Below, in pieces: positions 1 to 10,612 of a stretch of 64,000 nucleotides of DNA. Location: the NCBI GenBank assembly GCA_029215795.1, contig JARDYH010000004.1, positions 221,953,517 to 222,017,516 on the forward strand, written 5' to 3'. The notes beneath the pieces were generated by a model. That model worked only from the letters and a program-made list of their open reading frames with translations, did not search any database and was not told the origin of the DNA. Position numbers and translations under genes: made by a program. This stretch comes from Anniella stebbinsi (taxonomy: Eukaryota > Chordata > Lepidosauria > Squamata > Anniellidae). Each line of letters starts with the position of its first letter. Position 1 is the first letter of the stretch.

Positions 1-719
1 CCAATTGCTGAAGTGAAGCTTGCTCCCTGGCATTCATGAAAGGGCTTGAGTTGGTTTGGCTGTGCTGACATAAGCCCATGGGAAGTTTGCTCTTGGCCAA
101 GCTGACCCCCCCCCCCCCCAAACACTTTTTTCTCTTGTCACTGAGAAAATGCTCCATGGAAGTGCCTCCCCTCAGAAAACCTAACACCTTGAATTTGCAC
201 CAGGAAAAGCCGGTCATGTTTCTGTTAACTTTCGGGCACCTTGTTAACTGCGTTATTCTTCTGCGCTTAATAATAAAAAGAGAGCGTGTTTTGTATTCCC
301 CCCACAGAGATGTATTTGGGCCTACTTGAATATGGGCCTGGCTTTCATTCACCGGACTGAGATAAATCTGGTTTCAGAGTCAGCCAGCTGCGGGCAGTGG
401 GCCAGAGTGTTGCCAGAGGACAAATAGTTGATTGTTAAGACTTGCCTGTGCTTGGGTCATTACGGAGGCCATTGCTAAAGTGGAGGAAAGTCAGGAAGAT
501 CAAAATGTGTGTCTGCTCTTAGCATCAGTTCTCAGCGTAGGGATAAAAGCCAGCTAAACAGGTTAGGGGGAATCTTTTTACAAAACTCCACCTTGAAGGA
601 ACACACTGGTTCCGTCTCCACAGAGCTCATCATTCTATAGAACTCATCATCTACCACAACCCCAAGAAAGAGATCTTGGGTAGACCTCTCGATAAAAATG
701 TCAACCCCAGTGTGCACAT

Positions 720-782
720 GCAAACTCCATGTTAGGCATTATTATCCATGTTAGGCAAACTCCATGTTAGGCATTATTAGAA
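720..782. repeat. Short direct duplication
   Basis: The stretch CAAACTCCATGTTAGGCATT occurs twice within about 60 bases, separated by a partial third copy (CCATGTTAGG). This looks like a local slippage or duplication event inside the intron. It is not linked to any gene element. Confidence 0.75.
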
Positions 783-1155
783 AAGGAATTGAGAATAAAA
801 CTGCCAGTATCATACTGCCTTTATACAAATCTGTGGTTAGACCACACTATACCTAGAAAGGGGATATTGTAGAGCTGGAAAAAGCGCAGAAAAGGGCAAC
901 TAAAATGGCTGGAGTAAGTCCCCTATGGGGAAAGCTGGGATTGTTTAGCTTGGAAGAAAGGAGGCTGAGGGGAGACATGTTAGAGGTGCACAAAATGATG
1001 CCAGGTGTGGAGAATGTGGATAGGGGGACATTTTTCACCCTCTCTCAAGATACTAGAATGCAAAGGGGTCATCCCATGAAGCTGATTGCTGAGAGATTCA
1101 GGACAGATAAAAGGAAGGACTTCTTCACACAGTGCATAATTAAACTCTGGGACTA
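775..1155 (+). mobile_element. CR1 LINE 3' fragment
   Basis: The segment carries the conserved tail-of-ORF2 pattern of amniote CR1 elements: GATATTGTAGAGCTGGAAAA, then CAGAAAAGGGCAACTAAAAT, then GAGGCTGAGGGGAGACATG, and finally AAGGACTTCTTCACACAG. It is 5'-truncated and decayed, as most CR1 copies are. The last part overlaps homologously with the minus-strand CR1 copy at 47478-47805. Family assignment is from memory of CR1 consensus features. Confidence 0.8.
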
Positions 1156-1451
1156 AGCGATGCTCTTTTTGAGGTTTTTGGGAAATAGCTCATTTTATTT
1201 CTAAATCAGAGCCAATCTGATTTAGGCTGGGGTGGGGTGCTCTCCCATCACTCCTAAAAACCTGCATTATCGTGTTTGGGTTGTTGTGGATGGAGCCCTG
1301 CCCCGTACACTTCTCTATTTCAAAACATGGGCGAGGCATTGCTGGTTCACTTGTTAGGTCCAACAGAGAAAATAACGGTTCCACGTTTTCTGCTCTGGTG
1401 AGTGTTGGTGCCATACCACTGAAAGCCTCTTTCCTCCTTGCTCCTCCCCAG

Positions 1452-1625
1452 TTCATGGACCGCTTGAAGTTGCTGCTGATGCCTCTCAAGCACCAGCCTG
1501 ATTTTATCTACCTGCGACACGTCCCCCTCCGCCGGGTCCACCTCTTCACTTTCCTCCAGGTGGTGTGCCTGGCGCTCCTTTGGATCTTGAAGTCTACAGT
1601 GGCTGCTATCATATTCCCAGTCATG
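1452..1625 (+). CDS. SLC4A4: SLC4A4 (NBCe1) exon: last membrane segments
   Basis: This 174-base exon (58 codons, phase 0 at both ends) starts after CCCCAG and ends at ATG|GTAGGT. It encodes [20 protein letters not shown], then [14 protein letters not shown], then a hydrophobic run [20 protein letters not shown] and FPVM. The pattern is that of the C-terminal transmembrane segments of SLC4 bicarbonate transporters. The match is specifically to NBCe1, the electrogenic Na+/HCO3- cotransporter, which sits in the plasma membrane and moves base across epithelial, glial and other cells. The [21 protein letters not shown] stretch reads almost residue for residue like mammalian NBCe1; SLC4A5, A7, A8 and A10 diverge more, especially in the following exon. 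Upstream exons lie outside the window. Confidence 0.96.
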
Positions 1626-2423
1626 GTAGGTTAGCGGGATCACATCCGGCTTCAGTGGCGTTCTTTCTTCTTCCTAGGGCCGCCTACGATGCTCTGGGCT
1701 GCTTTGCTGGTTTCCCTCCCACTGATTCTCTCCAGCTACTGAAATAACTAGAAATGTTCACGTTTTCATTGCTCTGTAAATGAGTTTAATATGGGGATGG
1801 CCGTCGTGGGGAAATCTAGACCGTTTTAAGCGTACTGGATTTCTCCAGAGCCCCTGGATTGGTTTGCATTTGTGAGCCAAGCTGCAGGCTTTTCCCAGTG
1901 TCTGGGATCTTTCCTTGGGTATTTTTTTTTTCATATGGCAACATTTATACGCGGCTACAATTTGCGTAACTTGCACAAATTTTGGCCAGAATGTGCTTAA
2001 TTTACACAAATCGTGGCCATAAGTTTAATTTATGCATATTGCACCTGCAGTTTGAAATGTATGCATGTGGGTGGGGGTTGGTCCTCTAATCACATTGCAA
2101 TCCCAGAAATGTACATGCTTCGACCACAGATGCGAACTGGGTAAAATCCTGATCAGAAATAAAGTGAAATGAATTCTCATACATTCCTAATTTTGGCTAA
2201 CTTGAGAAATCGAAACCTACAATGTGAGTGGCGGAACTTATGATTTCCAACCTGACCCAAACTTATCCCAATAGCTCTTCAGCTCTCAAGCATATTTAAC
2301 CCTCTCCTTGCCAGTTGAAGGCCAAGGGAAGAGCCCCCACGCCGGATCAGGTGTAGCAAAGAAGGGAAGCTTAGCCTGCAGAGGTGCATGCCAGTAAGGG
2401 AATGCTGAATTCTGTCCTGATAG
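1626..2423 (+). other. SLC4A4: SLC4A4 intron, 798 bp
   Basis: The intron opens with GTAGGT and closes with TAG before ATCCTGGC. It joins two phase-0 exons. No gene is visible in it. Around 1935-2060 it carries AT-rich sequence with CACAAATTTTGGCC motifs that resembles decayed copies of the repeat at 10672-10985. Confidence 0.9.
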
Positions 2424-2585
2424 ATCCTGGCACTCGTAGCGGTCCGAAAGGCCATGGACTACCTCTTCTCTCAGCATGACCTCAGTTTCCTCGATGACGT
2501 CATTCCGGAAAAGGACAAGAAGAAGAAGGAGGACGAGAAGAAAAAGAAGAAAAAGAAAGGCAGTCTGGATAGTGACAATGACGAC
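2424..2585 (+). CDS. SLC4A4: SLC4A4 exon: cytoplasmic lysine-rich tail
   Basis: This 162-base exon (54 codons, phase 0 at both ends) begins after TAG and ends at GAC|GTAAGG. It encodes [20 protein letters not shown], then [18 protein letters not shown], then a run of seven lysines and GSLDSDNDD. The first residues finish the last membrane span; the rest is cytoplasmic. In the NBCe1 literature the serine in KKGSLD is a protein kinase A site affecting transport stoichiometry, and the acidic DNDD has been proposed as a carbonic anhydrase contact. Both motifs are intact here. Mammals have Gly where this copy has Ala in VRKAMDY. The exon splices either to 6291 (A/B-type ending) or to 10569 (C-type ending). 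Confidence 0.97.
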
Positions 2586-3227
2586 GTAAGGCCATTTTCA
2601 CCATTGCCAAACGTTTGTGATGCTTTTTCTTTCCCTGGCTAGCATGTGACGACTGTGCAGGTTTGGAGTGGGTGTCTAATCCTCCTCCTCGCCCCCCTGA
2701 CCCCATGAAGTTGAAAAGTCTTGGATATTTACTGACCCCAGGTATTACTGAGGCTACGTGAGCAATCCTAATATGCAGGTGTACCTGTATTCTGCAATTC
2801 CGCAGGAGATGCTGTGTATGGTGTTGAGTGGGCAGCACCTGCTGAAATTTCAAAAGTGAGAAAGGGGCGGATGAATGAGACTTCTAGCGGTTGGGGAAGG
2901 CAGGTCTCAGTGCTTTGTTTGGCTCTTAACCTCTCGCTAAAACTAGCAGAACGAGAAAAAAAATATGCAAAACCAGAGGAAATTCTGCAAATTTCCACCA
3001 GATTGCGGAATTTAGCTTTTTCTTCATGCAGAATTTGGATTGCCAGGATGCCGGGTGTTAATTTAGTTTAGCACAGAGTATACATGGCCCAGCTTAGGCT
3101 CTTATTCTGCTTAATGTGGACTGTTTTCAGTTTCTAAGTTCTTCCCCTTATTAGTCCCTGAGCAACTCTGCTGCACAATAAACTAAGATGTGGATATCCC
3201 ATCAGCCAGATGAACGCATGGTTACTT

Positions 3228-3266
3228 CTGGATTTGGCTGACAGCACTGGATTTGGCTGACAGCAC
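3228..3266. repeat. Tandem duplication, 19-20 bp unit
   Basis: CTGGATTTGGCTGACAGCA occurs twice, back to back, inside the intron. The two units are identical, so the duplication is recent. Confidence 0.85.
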
Positions 3267-4718
3267 ATCCAGAGGCAACACCTTAGACAGGGAAGTTATG
3301 TAGTTTTAGCTGTGGATACAGCCTGAGCCGATCCACCCAAACATAAAGTGACCTCATAATTATCTGGCTGCACTGAGATCATCACACCCAAAGTTGGCCA
3401 ACATCTCTGTTTGTACCAGGAGCCTAGGTAAGCTCCTCTAACATCTACAGCTTCCAGGGGAAATGCCTTGGTCAGAGACTGCTCCCATGGGGCTCCTGTC
3501 TTACTCATTCCCTGACCCCTTGAGAAGGGGCTATCACACAACAATGTTTTCGTGCATGGAAGCTGTCCTGACTAGTCGTGGTAACCTTCTTGGGTGGATG
3601 GTTCCAACACATGACCAGGGAATGGCCAGCAAAAATTCCCATGTTTGCAGTGACATTTTCTCCAGTCTCTACAATTAGAATTGTTGCTCTCAGCCACTCT
3701 GATTTCTGAGTTCACACATTATGTTAGTCCATACAAACATGTCCCCAGAGGATGATATTTTGTGGAGAAGCTGTTGAAACCATGCAGACCCTTTGTTTTC
3801 CCACATCACCTTTCTTAAGTTACGGGGAGATCGTTAATTTCCAAGAACCTTTATTTCCTCTCCCTTATCAAAGTTACTGAAATGTGACTTCTCCTCATCC
3901 CCAGGCCTCCTGTCCTTGTGTATTTAGTAACTCTACTCCCAAATCTTGATTTTTTTTCTCTTTATTTCATTTTTTAGGATATAAAAATACCCTGGCAATC
4001 ATGCTTACTACCAAAGAAAATATTATTTCTGAGTATTCTTTCATTTTTGTTTTCTTTTATTTTCTTCTTCATCTTCTTTTTTTGAATGTGCACAAAATAT
4101 TATTTGATTTCTTCCGTTTATGATCCGCATTTTGGTGTTCCCAGGTTTAAAGTAATCGGCAGCAGGAAACGCTCCTGTCTGAAGCATGGCTCTCCATGAA
4201 CCTTGATTGCACGTTTTTGAACGTTGCAGACAGACTCACACATACATGCTTACTTGACATTGTGCCTTAGAATGTTGAATTGTTTTCTATCCTGTATATT
4301 CCTTCTGGAGATTGTCACCCTTGTGCCTTCAGCTGGTGGTCTATCAGGAGTGAGAATGCCACCACCTCCATCTTCACATAGCGTTAAGCCAGGATCAAAC
4401 CAATGGAAGTTCCTGAAAGGCAGCTTATGTGAGGCTCTGTTCTAGAAGTCAGCAACTGGCCATCCATGGGCAGAATCTGGTCTGAGGAGGGCCATTGCTG
4501 GCCATAAGAAGGTTGAGGTGGCAATATTCCTACCGCTGCTGTAATTTCATATTAAAGCATGTAACTTTCTAGGAAGCTCCATACTGACTAGGCTCAGGAA
4601 GCGGTAAATTGAAGAAGGAGGAACTTGCACACTATTTGTGGTGACAGAGGATCCACAAAGCATTGCCTGTTGCTTTGAGATAAACCAGAAGTTTTAGGAT
4701 ATTTGCATGGATGATGTC

Positions 4719-5110
4719 TGTCATGACCCTCAGATGTTCCAGTGTACAGCAGAGGATTCTGATGAGGCTGAGGGACAGGCTGCCTTCTCTGGGGTAGGAC
4801 AGTCAGTGCCTTATTCAGGACCCTCTCATCCAGAGGAGAAAGCCCTTCTATCATCTTCTGGCTCAGAGGATGACCCTCACAGAACCTCCATCTCCCCAGC
4901 CTCGCAGAAGTCTAAGACTGCAAAAACTGGTGTGATTTTGCTCCCTGCTGAGACAACATCTTCCTATATTCCTAAAGAGAGTTCTAGCCAGCAGGACCCA
5001 TTTCCAAAGGTCCTAATTTCTTCCTGCCTTGAGTTGCCTTCCTGCCTGGATCTTGCTATCAGCTTCCCCTGTGAGCTTCAAGGCCCTATAGAACAGGACA
5101 GTGCTTAGCT
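4719..5110 (+). repeat. Possible decayed LTR, TGTCATGAC start
   Basis: The segment starts TGTCATGACC, like the solo LTR at 12929 (TGTCATGACT). It then enters an open frame (4707-5108) rich in Ser, Glu and Asp (SDEAEG, SSSGSEDD), again similar in character to the acidic frame inside that LTR. I found no matching 3' boundary or target duplication, so this is only a candidate fragment. The open frame itself matches no protein I know. Confidence 0.3.
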
Positions 5111-5313
5111 ATCACATCCCTGATTCATCCCCACCCTCAACTCCTTTCCCACTTTATTGATTCCTGAGATGAAGCCAGCTAGAAAGTTACTTGGAGCAGA
5201 GGCCACATCTTCATTTTAAGTGGCGATGGTGAAGGAAATGTCACTGGCAGCACCATCCACCTGACAATTGCTTTTCCTAGAATTGGCCTTGCCATTACCA
5301 TTGGCCTTTCCCG

Positions 5314-5432
5314 ACCTGGTGTCCTCCAGATGTTTTGGACTACAACTCCCACATTTCCTGACCATTAGCCATGCTGTCTGGGGCTGATGGGAGTTGAAGT
5401 CCCAAACATCTGGATGGCACCAGATTGGGGAA
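5314..5432. repeat. Foldback repeat, CATCTGGAGGGCACC family
   Basis: The left arm reads CTGGTGTCCTCCAGATGTTT then GGACTACAACTCCCA. The right arm is its reverse complement with few changes, TGGGAGTTGAAGTCCCAAAC then ATCTGGATGGCACCAG. The same family recurs at about 22238, 24190, 25005, 47037, 55126, 56895 and 63168. This is a short non-coding palindromic transposon, common in squamate genomes as I recall; its superfamily is not determined here. Confidence 0.75.
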
Positions 5433-6290
5433 AGCGAAAGACATGGGGCAGGAGGAGTGGGGGGAAAGCAAATTGAGGCACCAATTCATGACATTGCAAT
5501 TTATGGTAATGCCATTTGGATTTTCCACCTCAGCCATTAGTATTTCTTGGATCGGCCCTGTCTGTCTCCCTCTCAGTAGCCTTATGGAGGTACTGCTTAT
5601 TGCAAACGACCCACCGCCACAGCCTTCAGCTCTAGAATGGCCTCCCGGCCTCTAAAATTGGTCTCTAAAAAGTGGTTGTTGCAGTTCAGCAGGGTTGAGG
5701 GAAACCACAAGAAAATGCTAATTGCGGATTGTTTTTAGGGTGCAGTGCTCCCCTCAGGCACACAATTCCTACACCACAGAGATGGCGTGTGGAATTCTCA
5801 CTGAGGCAGCGGCAACTTCTTTTTGCTTTTTGTCTTCAAACAGAGAACGGTTTGAAGCTGTTACGAAGACCTTTCTAGAAGCCCATTATTTCAGTCCAAT
5901 TAAATTAGCAGAATAGTACGTCTTCGTAGCCTTTTGAATACAGACCTCCTCTAGAGTCAACTGCTCATGGCCCCAATATATATTGTCTTGACCTTAAATG
6001 ACCCATCACCCTAAACATTCTGTGGTTCCATTCAAAGGTGCATTCATAACTTGAACAACCGCAAAGTGTACTGAAGTGCATTGTGTGGTTATTCCTTTAA
6101 CTGCCAGCAGGTGGACCCATTGCTGAATGTGATGCTGCAGTTAAAGCAATGGCAAGCTGGTGCAGAATCCCACAAATGCCAGAACTGGGCTGGTATGTTC
6201 TGCCGATCGTCTGTGGGGATAGTAAGCGAGAAGGAGAGCGCAAACAAGGTGGAAACATTCTAAGAAATTTTGTGCACGTTTCTTTCACAG

Positions 6291-6387
6291 TCTGACTGCC
6301 CCTACTCAGAAAATGTCCCAAGTATTAAAATTCCAATGGACATCATGGAACAAGAACCTTTCCTAAGTGATAGCAAACCTTCCGACA
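6291..6387 (+). CDS. SLC4A4: SLC4A4 alternative 97-bp cassette exon
   Basis: The exon is bounded by TTTCACAG and A|GTGAGT and is exactly 97 bases, the size of the segment missing from the mammalian brain-enriched NBCe1-C transcript. It encodes [15 protein letters not shown], then [17 protein letters not shown], plus one base of the next codon. Because 97 is 3n+1, skipping it changes the downstream frame. When included, the protein ends in the next exon with HTSC (NBCe1-A/B ending). Compared with the mammalian sequence I recall, the changes are conservative (SEN for SEK, EQEP for EQQP). A TGCATG hexamer lies 20 bases into the downstream intron. Confidence 0.96.
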
Positions 6388-6406
6388 GTGAGTAGAACTA
6401 ACCTCT

Positions 6407-6412
6407 TGCATG
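6407..6412 (+). promoter_or_regulatory. TGCATG splicing-factor motif
   Basis: A TGCATG hexamer, the core RBFOX-binding sequence, lies 20 bases after the 5' splice site of the 97-bp cassette exon. Downstream RBFOX sites usually favour exon inclusion. A single hexamer is expected by chance every few kilobases, so its role is inference. Confidence 0.3.
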
Positions 6413-6453
6413 CCTGCTTCAGTCTGAATTGCACTTCCAAAAAGCAGATACTG

Positions 6454-6687
6454 GCCCCGTTCAGAAGACACCTTAAACCACAGCTTTAACCACAGTGGTT
6501 AAGCCACAGAGCCAGTCCGTGTTCAGAAGACACCTTAAACCACGGCTTTAACCGCAGTGAATAAGGCTTTTTGCCTTATTCACCGTGGTTAAAACCGTGG
6601 CTTAAAGTGCCTTCTGAACACGGACTGGCTTTGTGGCTTAACCACTGGGCTTAAAGCCATGGGTTTAAGGTGTCTTCTGAATGGGGC

Positions 6688-6690
<3 letters not shown>
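6454..6690. repeat. Double palindrome, TTCAGAAGACACC family
   Basis: The unit GTTCAGAAGACACCTTAAAC occurs twice in direct order in the left half (near 6460 and 6521). Its reverse complement occurs twice in the right half. The axis is at about 6568-6578 (AAGGCTTTTTGCCTT). The ends are GGCCCCGTTCAG and CTGAATGGGGCC. A minimal one-unit version is at 20397-20455. This is a foldback DNA transposon of unknown superfamily. Confidence 0.85.

Positions 6691-6719
<29 letters not shown>
6691..6719. repeat. (AT)n microsatellite
   Basis: About 14 AT units directly follow the foldback element ending at 6690. Confidence 0.9.
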
Positions 6720-6722
<3 letters not shown>

Positions 6723-7716
6723 CTACTTGTTTGTAGATGTTTTCTTTCATTTTTACTCCCGTACCTTTTTTTTTTTTTAAACTAGACTTCTTATGCAGCA
6801 TGTACATCTTTTGTTGGCTTTTAAAAATTATTTTTCCCTTTTAAAAACATATATATCTTGTGGGTTCCCCCCACCCCTGCTTTTTTCTCCTCTTCTTTAT
6901 GCCCTCTACTTTTAATCGCTTTTATCCAGCTGCTAACAGATCAGTCGCTAGCGCTCTCTGTCTCTCGCTCTTTTTCTGACCCTCCAAATCATCCAGTCCA
7001 TTTCCGGCACGATATAAATATATATATATTCTTTCCCACCTGTGGATGCATGTACCTTCTAACTCGCTCTAATGACTTCCTTTAGTTTCCCTCCTTGCTG
7101 GCTAATCTTCCAGTTTGCAGGCTATAGAAGCAAACACCACTGTCTCTTGCTGTTTGTTTCCTTAGGATCTCTACTAAGTTGCCAAAAATCTGAATTTAAG
7201 CGTAATATTTGTCCGCTGTGTCCTTTATATTTTTTTAAAAATTAAAGAGACATCATCATGTGAATCATTTAGCACTATTAACATGCTTGCCTTCCTTTAG
7301 GTGGCTTGGGTGCGCTTCCTTCTTGTCCGATCTTAAATTTGTGCTAATACCCATAACGTGATTGTATTTTTCATTTAAAACAGCAACACACCATCACCAC
7401 TTCTGCTTACCTCCCCTGTCCATCTTCTATTGCTTTAACTTCCTTGATAATAATCGGGTCTCAAAGGGAATTGCGTGTGACGGGTCTCATGTGGTTCATT
7501 GCCTCCTTTGCTGAATGGGTGGAATCATCCAAAGCTCATTGATGAATAATGTTTTGCTTTGTAAGAGCAGAACCAGAGGGAAGAAGAGGAAGAAGAATGC
7601 ACGACTGACTCTCTACAAACATAGTCCAATAGTCCAATATTTATGAACAAATATGTTTCTGTTTTGGGGTTCACTTAGGTCCTACTGCAAGATGTAGTAC
7701 TGTGACGGCGCTAACT

Positions 7717-8105
7717 TGGGCCATGTCTACACCAGCGATTATTCCCTGGGTCATCCCTGTGTGTCTAAATGATGCACAGGGGAACCCGGGGGCAACGAGG
7801 ATGGCCCCAGGAAAACCCTGGGATCGCAGAAATCGGGGATATCCCAGTTTTCCGCCATCGTGGGACCTGAAATGGGCACAGAGCCACGCGAGGTGGCTCC
7901 GTGCCCATGGGGGTGGAGGGTGGGAAGCAATTCCGCCATCCACAGGATGATGGGGGCACGCGGGGGGGTTCTTACCTTCACCACGCTTCCAGCTCCTCTG
8001 GCCCTTTAAATGAAACAAAATGGCGGGCGCTACGTCCCTTTCCTCTCAGGATGTCGCGCTTCCAGTTTAGAAGGTGGGGGACGATCCCGGAAACAGGTAA
8101 GTCTG
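7717..8105 (+). repeat. GC-rich repeat with GGCCATGTCTACACCAG end
   Basis: The segment starts GGGCCATGTCTACACCAG and includes CCCTGGGTCATCCCTGTGTG and ATCGGGGATATCCCAG. The same sequence family occurs in reverse orientation at about 52545-52813, which ends CTGGTGTAGACATGGCC. Open frames across it are incidental. It is probably a non-autonomous DNA transposon; I cannot name the family. Confidence 0.65.
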
Positions 8106-8147
8106 GGATCGCCCCCCCCCTCCCTCCCTCTACACCCTTCGATTTAG

Positions 8148-8365
8148 TAAGGGACTTAGATGGCTTTGAAGGGGGAATAGACAAATTCAGGGTTATCAGT
8201 GGCCAAATGAAACCTTCAGATTCAGAGGCAACATGGTGGGTAACCATAGCTTGAGGGAGTTATTGCCTTCATGTCCTACTTGTGGGCTTCTCAGAGCTAT
8301 CTGATTGGCTACCGTGGAGAAAGAGAAGGCTTTGGTTTGACCCAGCATGGCCCTCATGTTCTGAA
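8148..8365 (+). mobile_element. CR1 LINE 3' fragment
   Basis: The segment carries the CR1 3'-end pattern GACTTAGATGGCTTTGAAGG, GGGGAATAGACAAATTCA, TCAGAGGCAACATGG, ACTTGTGGGCTTCTCAGAG and a degraded GACCCAGCATGGCCCTCATG. It is truncated and decayed. Confidence 0.75.
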
Positions 8366-8879
8366 AGACTACATTGGGGATAGGTGAAGGCAGGGCTGGC
8401 ATCAGGAGCTGTGGACACCTGCTGAAGGCCCACATAACTGCCAGGGGCCCATGGACAAGAGCTCCCTGGTCTGGCTCCTCTTCTTCGCCGTTGCTACCTA
8501 TTTGTTCACCTGCATCTCACTCTGGCCCAGACAATGGTGGCGGTGTGAAGGAGGAGCAGGAGATGCCACGGCCTATTTGCTCACGGTCTCTCTGCCTGCC
8601 AGGCAAGCAGGTGGTAGCCCTGATGAGGCAGAGGACGATGAGCAATAACAGTTTGTGACAATGGTAGTGGGAAGGTTGGTTCATTGAGGGAGAGGGCCCC
8701 ATTTCAGGTGTCTTGCTCAAGGGGCCACAAATCTGGAGCTTGTACTGGCTGAGAAATTTGCTCTGTTGAGGGGTTGTTGTTTTTTGGATGGATTTATCCA
8801 GTTCACACCTCCTGAGCCTTTTGGCAAGCCAAGACAGAGTTGCGTTCTGAAATTCGCAGTTTTGCGAGCTTTCCGGTGC

Positions 8880-9360
8880 AGCTCAGGCAAAAAATGTACA
8901 GCTTTGTAAGTAATGGCCAGCACTTTGAATTGTGCCCATAGATAGACCGGTAGCCCGTGAAGCTGTTGTAACAAGGGAGTCACGTGCTCCCTATAAATGG
9001 CCCCAATCAATAGCCTGGCTAAACTTTTCTGGATCAGCTGAAGTTCCAAACACTTTTCAGTGGAAGTCCCACGTAGAGCCTGTTCCAGTAGTCCATAGAG
9101 GATGTAACTAAGACGTGCCTCACCAATGGCCAGATTGAATCTCGAGGAAAGGAAATGGTTGGCATACTAGCCTTAGCTGTGCAAACACATTCCTGGCCAC
9201 CACTGAAACCTGGGCATTCTGGTTTAGGGAAGAAGCTAGATGTACACCCAAGCTGCAAACGTGAGCCTTCACGGGGAGTGTAGCCCCTTTCAACACTGGT
9301 TGAATGTAAGGATCACGTCATACTCATCCCTGTTCACCCCAAACTTGCAATTCTGCAAAG
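8880..9360 (-). mobile_element. Decayed L2 LINE fragment (RT C-terminal part)
   Basis: Two minus-strand frames keep pieces of the same protein as the L2 copy at 53598-54854: SSMDYWNRLYVGLPLKSV (there TSKLDYCNALYVGLPLKAV) and LHGLPVYLWAQFKVLAITYK (there LHWLPVYFRARFKVLVLTYK). They are separated by a frameshift near 9034-9049. It is a dead copy with no catalytic core. Confidence 0.8.
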
Positions 9361-10568
9361 CACCTTGACAGAGTGCTCTAGCACCCATTTATTTTCTATC
9401 CATTGTTTGTATACTAGCCTCTCACGCTAGTTGTCCAGTCGTCAAGGGCCTCCCACACAGTACTTTTCAAGACCCAAGAGCTTTGTGAAATCCTGGTTAC
9501 ACTCGCTGCGGTCCTTTTAAATCCAACCCATCTGTTTTTCAAATTCAGATGCAGCTCTGTGCCTTTGCGCCTCTGCTGTTATCCAGTTGCAATCATCACA
9601 TCCATCCTGTTCATTAGGCTGTGAGAGAACTACATGCAAGCTGCCTGCTTTTGGCAGGGAAGACAGATGCAAGTGGGGGAGGGTTGACTCATACAGACAT
9701 GCTAATTTCAGGGAATGAAGGGCGATGTTGATTGGATGGGTAAATATGTATAAGGTAAATATCAAAATATTCAGATTCAGTTGGCAGGGGCAAGAGAGCA
9801 CCCAAACAGCATCCAGAAAGAGGGAGGTGTTTGACGCAAGGGTAAACATGGTGCCAGCAAAATATTTGGATTTAACTGCAAATGTATAAAAAAGTTGCTA
9901 TTTCCTTAATATAAAAAGGCTTCAAGCTGCCTGAATGGAAGTAGTCCTCCTCTTCCATCCCATTCCAAGGAAAGTGAGGCTCGTTTCCTGGAATCAATTC
10001 GTATTTAATGGCTGCCTCTCCAGGAATGTTTGTGGAACGGTTCCCATGGGTGCCATATTAGAATTCCTATCTGCTCCAAGTAGCATATTCCCATTCAAGT
10101 GTAAACATTTATCGTGGTGCATCTCTGTGGGAATTATGTACAAGCACATTAAATTGAACAATTCCCTCTCATATGACTTCTGTAATGTATAGCTTTCTTG
10201 CCAGTCTGCGTGGTTACCCTGTAATTTCTTTGGCCCGTGGTTGATGGTGGCACCCAGTCTGAATCTCCACTGAACATGCCACGGACAACCACCAAAGTCA
10301 TTGAACTTATTATATCTGGTAGTTTAAATGCGTGTAAATAAAACTTTCTAATTTGCTGCAGCCCTCTGACTTGGGACACTCGTCCAGTATAGCTCTCAGT
10401 TTTGAGCATGTTATTAGCTCTTGTTCTGTTAAGACCAGAGAAGCAGTGTGTTACTGGAGGCAGTAATGCAAGGGCTTACTTTAGTCCCTTTGAATTTATT
10501 TATACAGAAAAGCAGGGGGTCAACATTTCTGAAATCAATATTATGTATGTTTTTAATTTGTAAAACAG

Positions 10569-10612
10569 GAGAGAAATCACCAACATTCCTTGACCGCCAT
10601 ACATCATGCTGA
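10569..10612 (+). CDS. SLC4A4: SLC4A4 terminal coding part, NBCe1-A/B frame
   Basis: This exon follows TAAAACAG. Joined to the last base of the 97-bp exon, it reads REKSPTFLDRHTSC and stops at TGA 10610-10612. This is the ending shared by the NBCe1-A and NBCe1-B forms (mammals: SPTFLERHTSC as I recall). The stop is 36 bases before the exon end (10648), inside the limit of about 50 bases, so the transcript should escape nonsense-mediated decay although another exon follows. Confidence 0.95.

Larger units (their letters stand above)
1..1451 (+). other. SLC4A4: SLC4A4 intron (3' part), no exon seen
   Basis: This is the end of the intron before the first recognised exon. It closes with a pyrimidine-rich tract and AG at 1450-1451. 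It holds a CR1 LINE 3' fragment at about 775-1155 and a short direct repeat at about 720-780. The short open frames here have no recognisable protein content and I do not support any as coding. Confidence 0.8.
2586..6290 (+). other. SLC4A4: SLC4A4 intron, 3705 bp
   Basis: The intron starts GTAAGG and ends TTTCTTTCACAG. It contains a small tandem duplication at 3228-3266, an LTR-like segment starting near 4719, and a foldback repeat at 5314-5432. The stretches 3270-4700 and 5640-6290 show nothing recognisable beyond unique-looking sequence; 3900-4140 is T-rich. Confidence 0.9.
6388..10568 (+). other. SLC4A4: SLC4A4 intron, 4181 bp
   Basis: The intron starts GTGAGT and ends TAAAACAG. It contains a double palindrome (6454-6690), an AT microsatellite, a GC-rich repeat (7717-8105), a CR1 end (8148-8365) and a decayed minus-strand L2 fragment (8880-9360). 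The stretches 6760-7700 and 9360-10560 show no recognisable element. Confidence 0.9.

Noticed and set aside
5843..5916. Possible extra SLC4A4 exon after TTCAAACAG
   Set aside because: An AG with a T-rich tract precedes a short open stretch, but there is no good 5' splice site and the peptide matches nothing in NBCe1.
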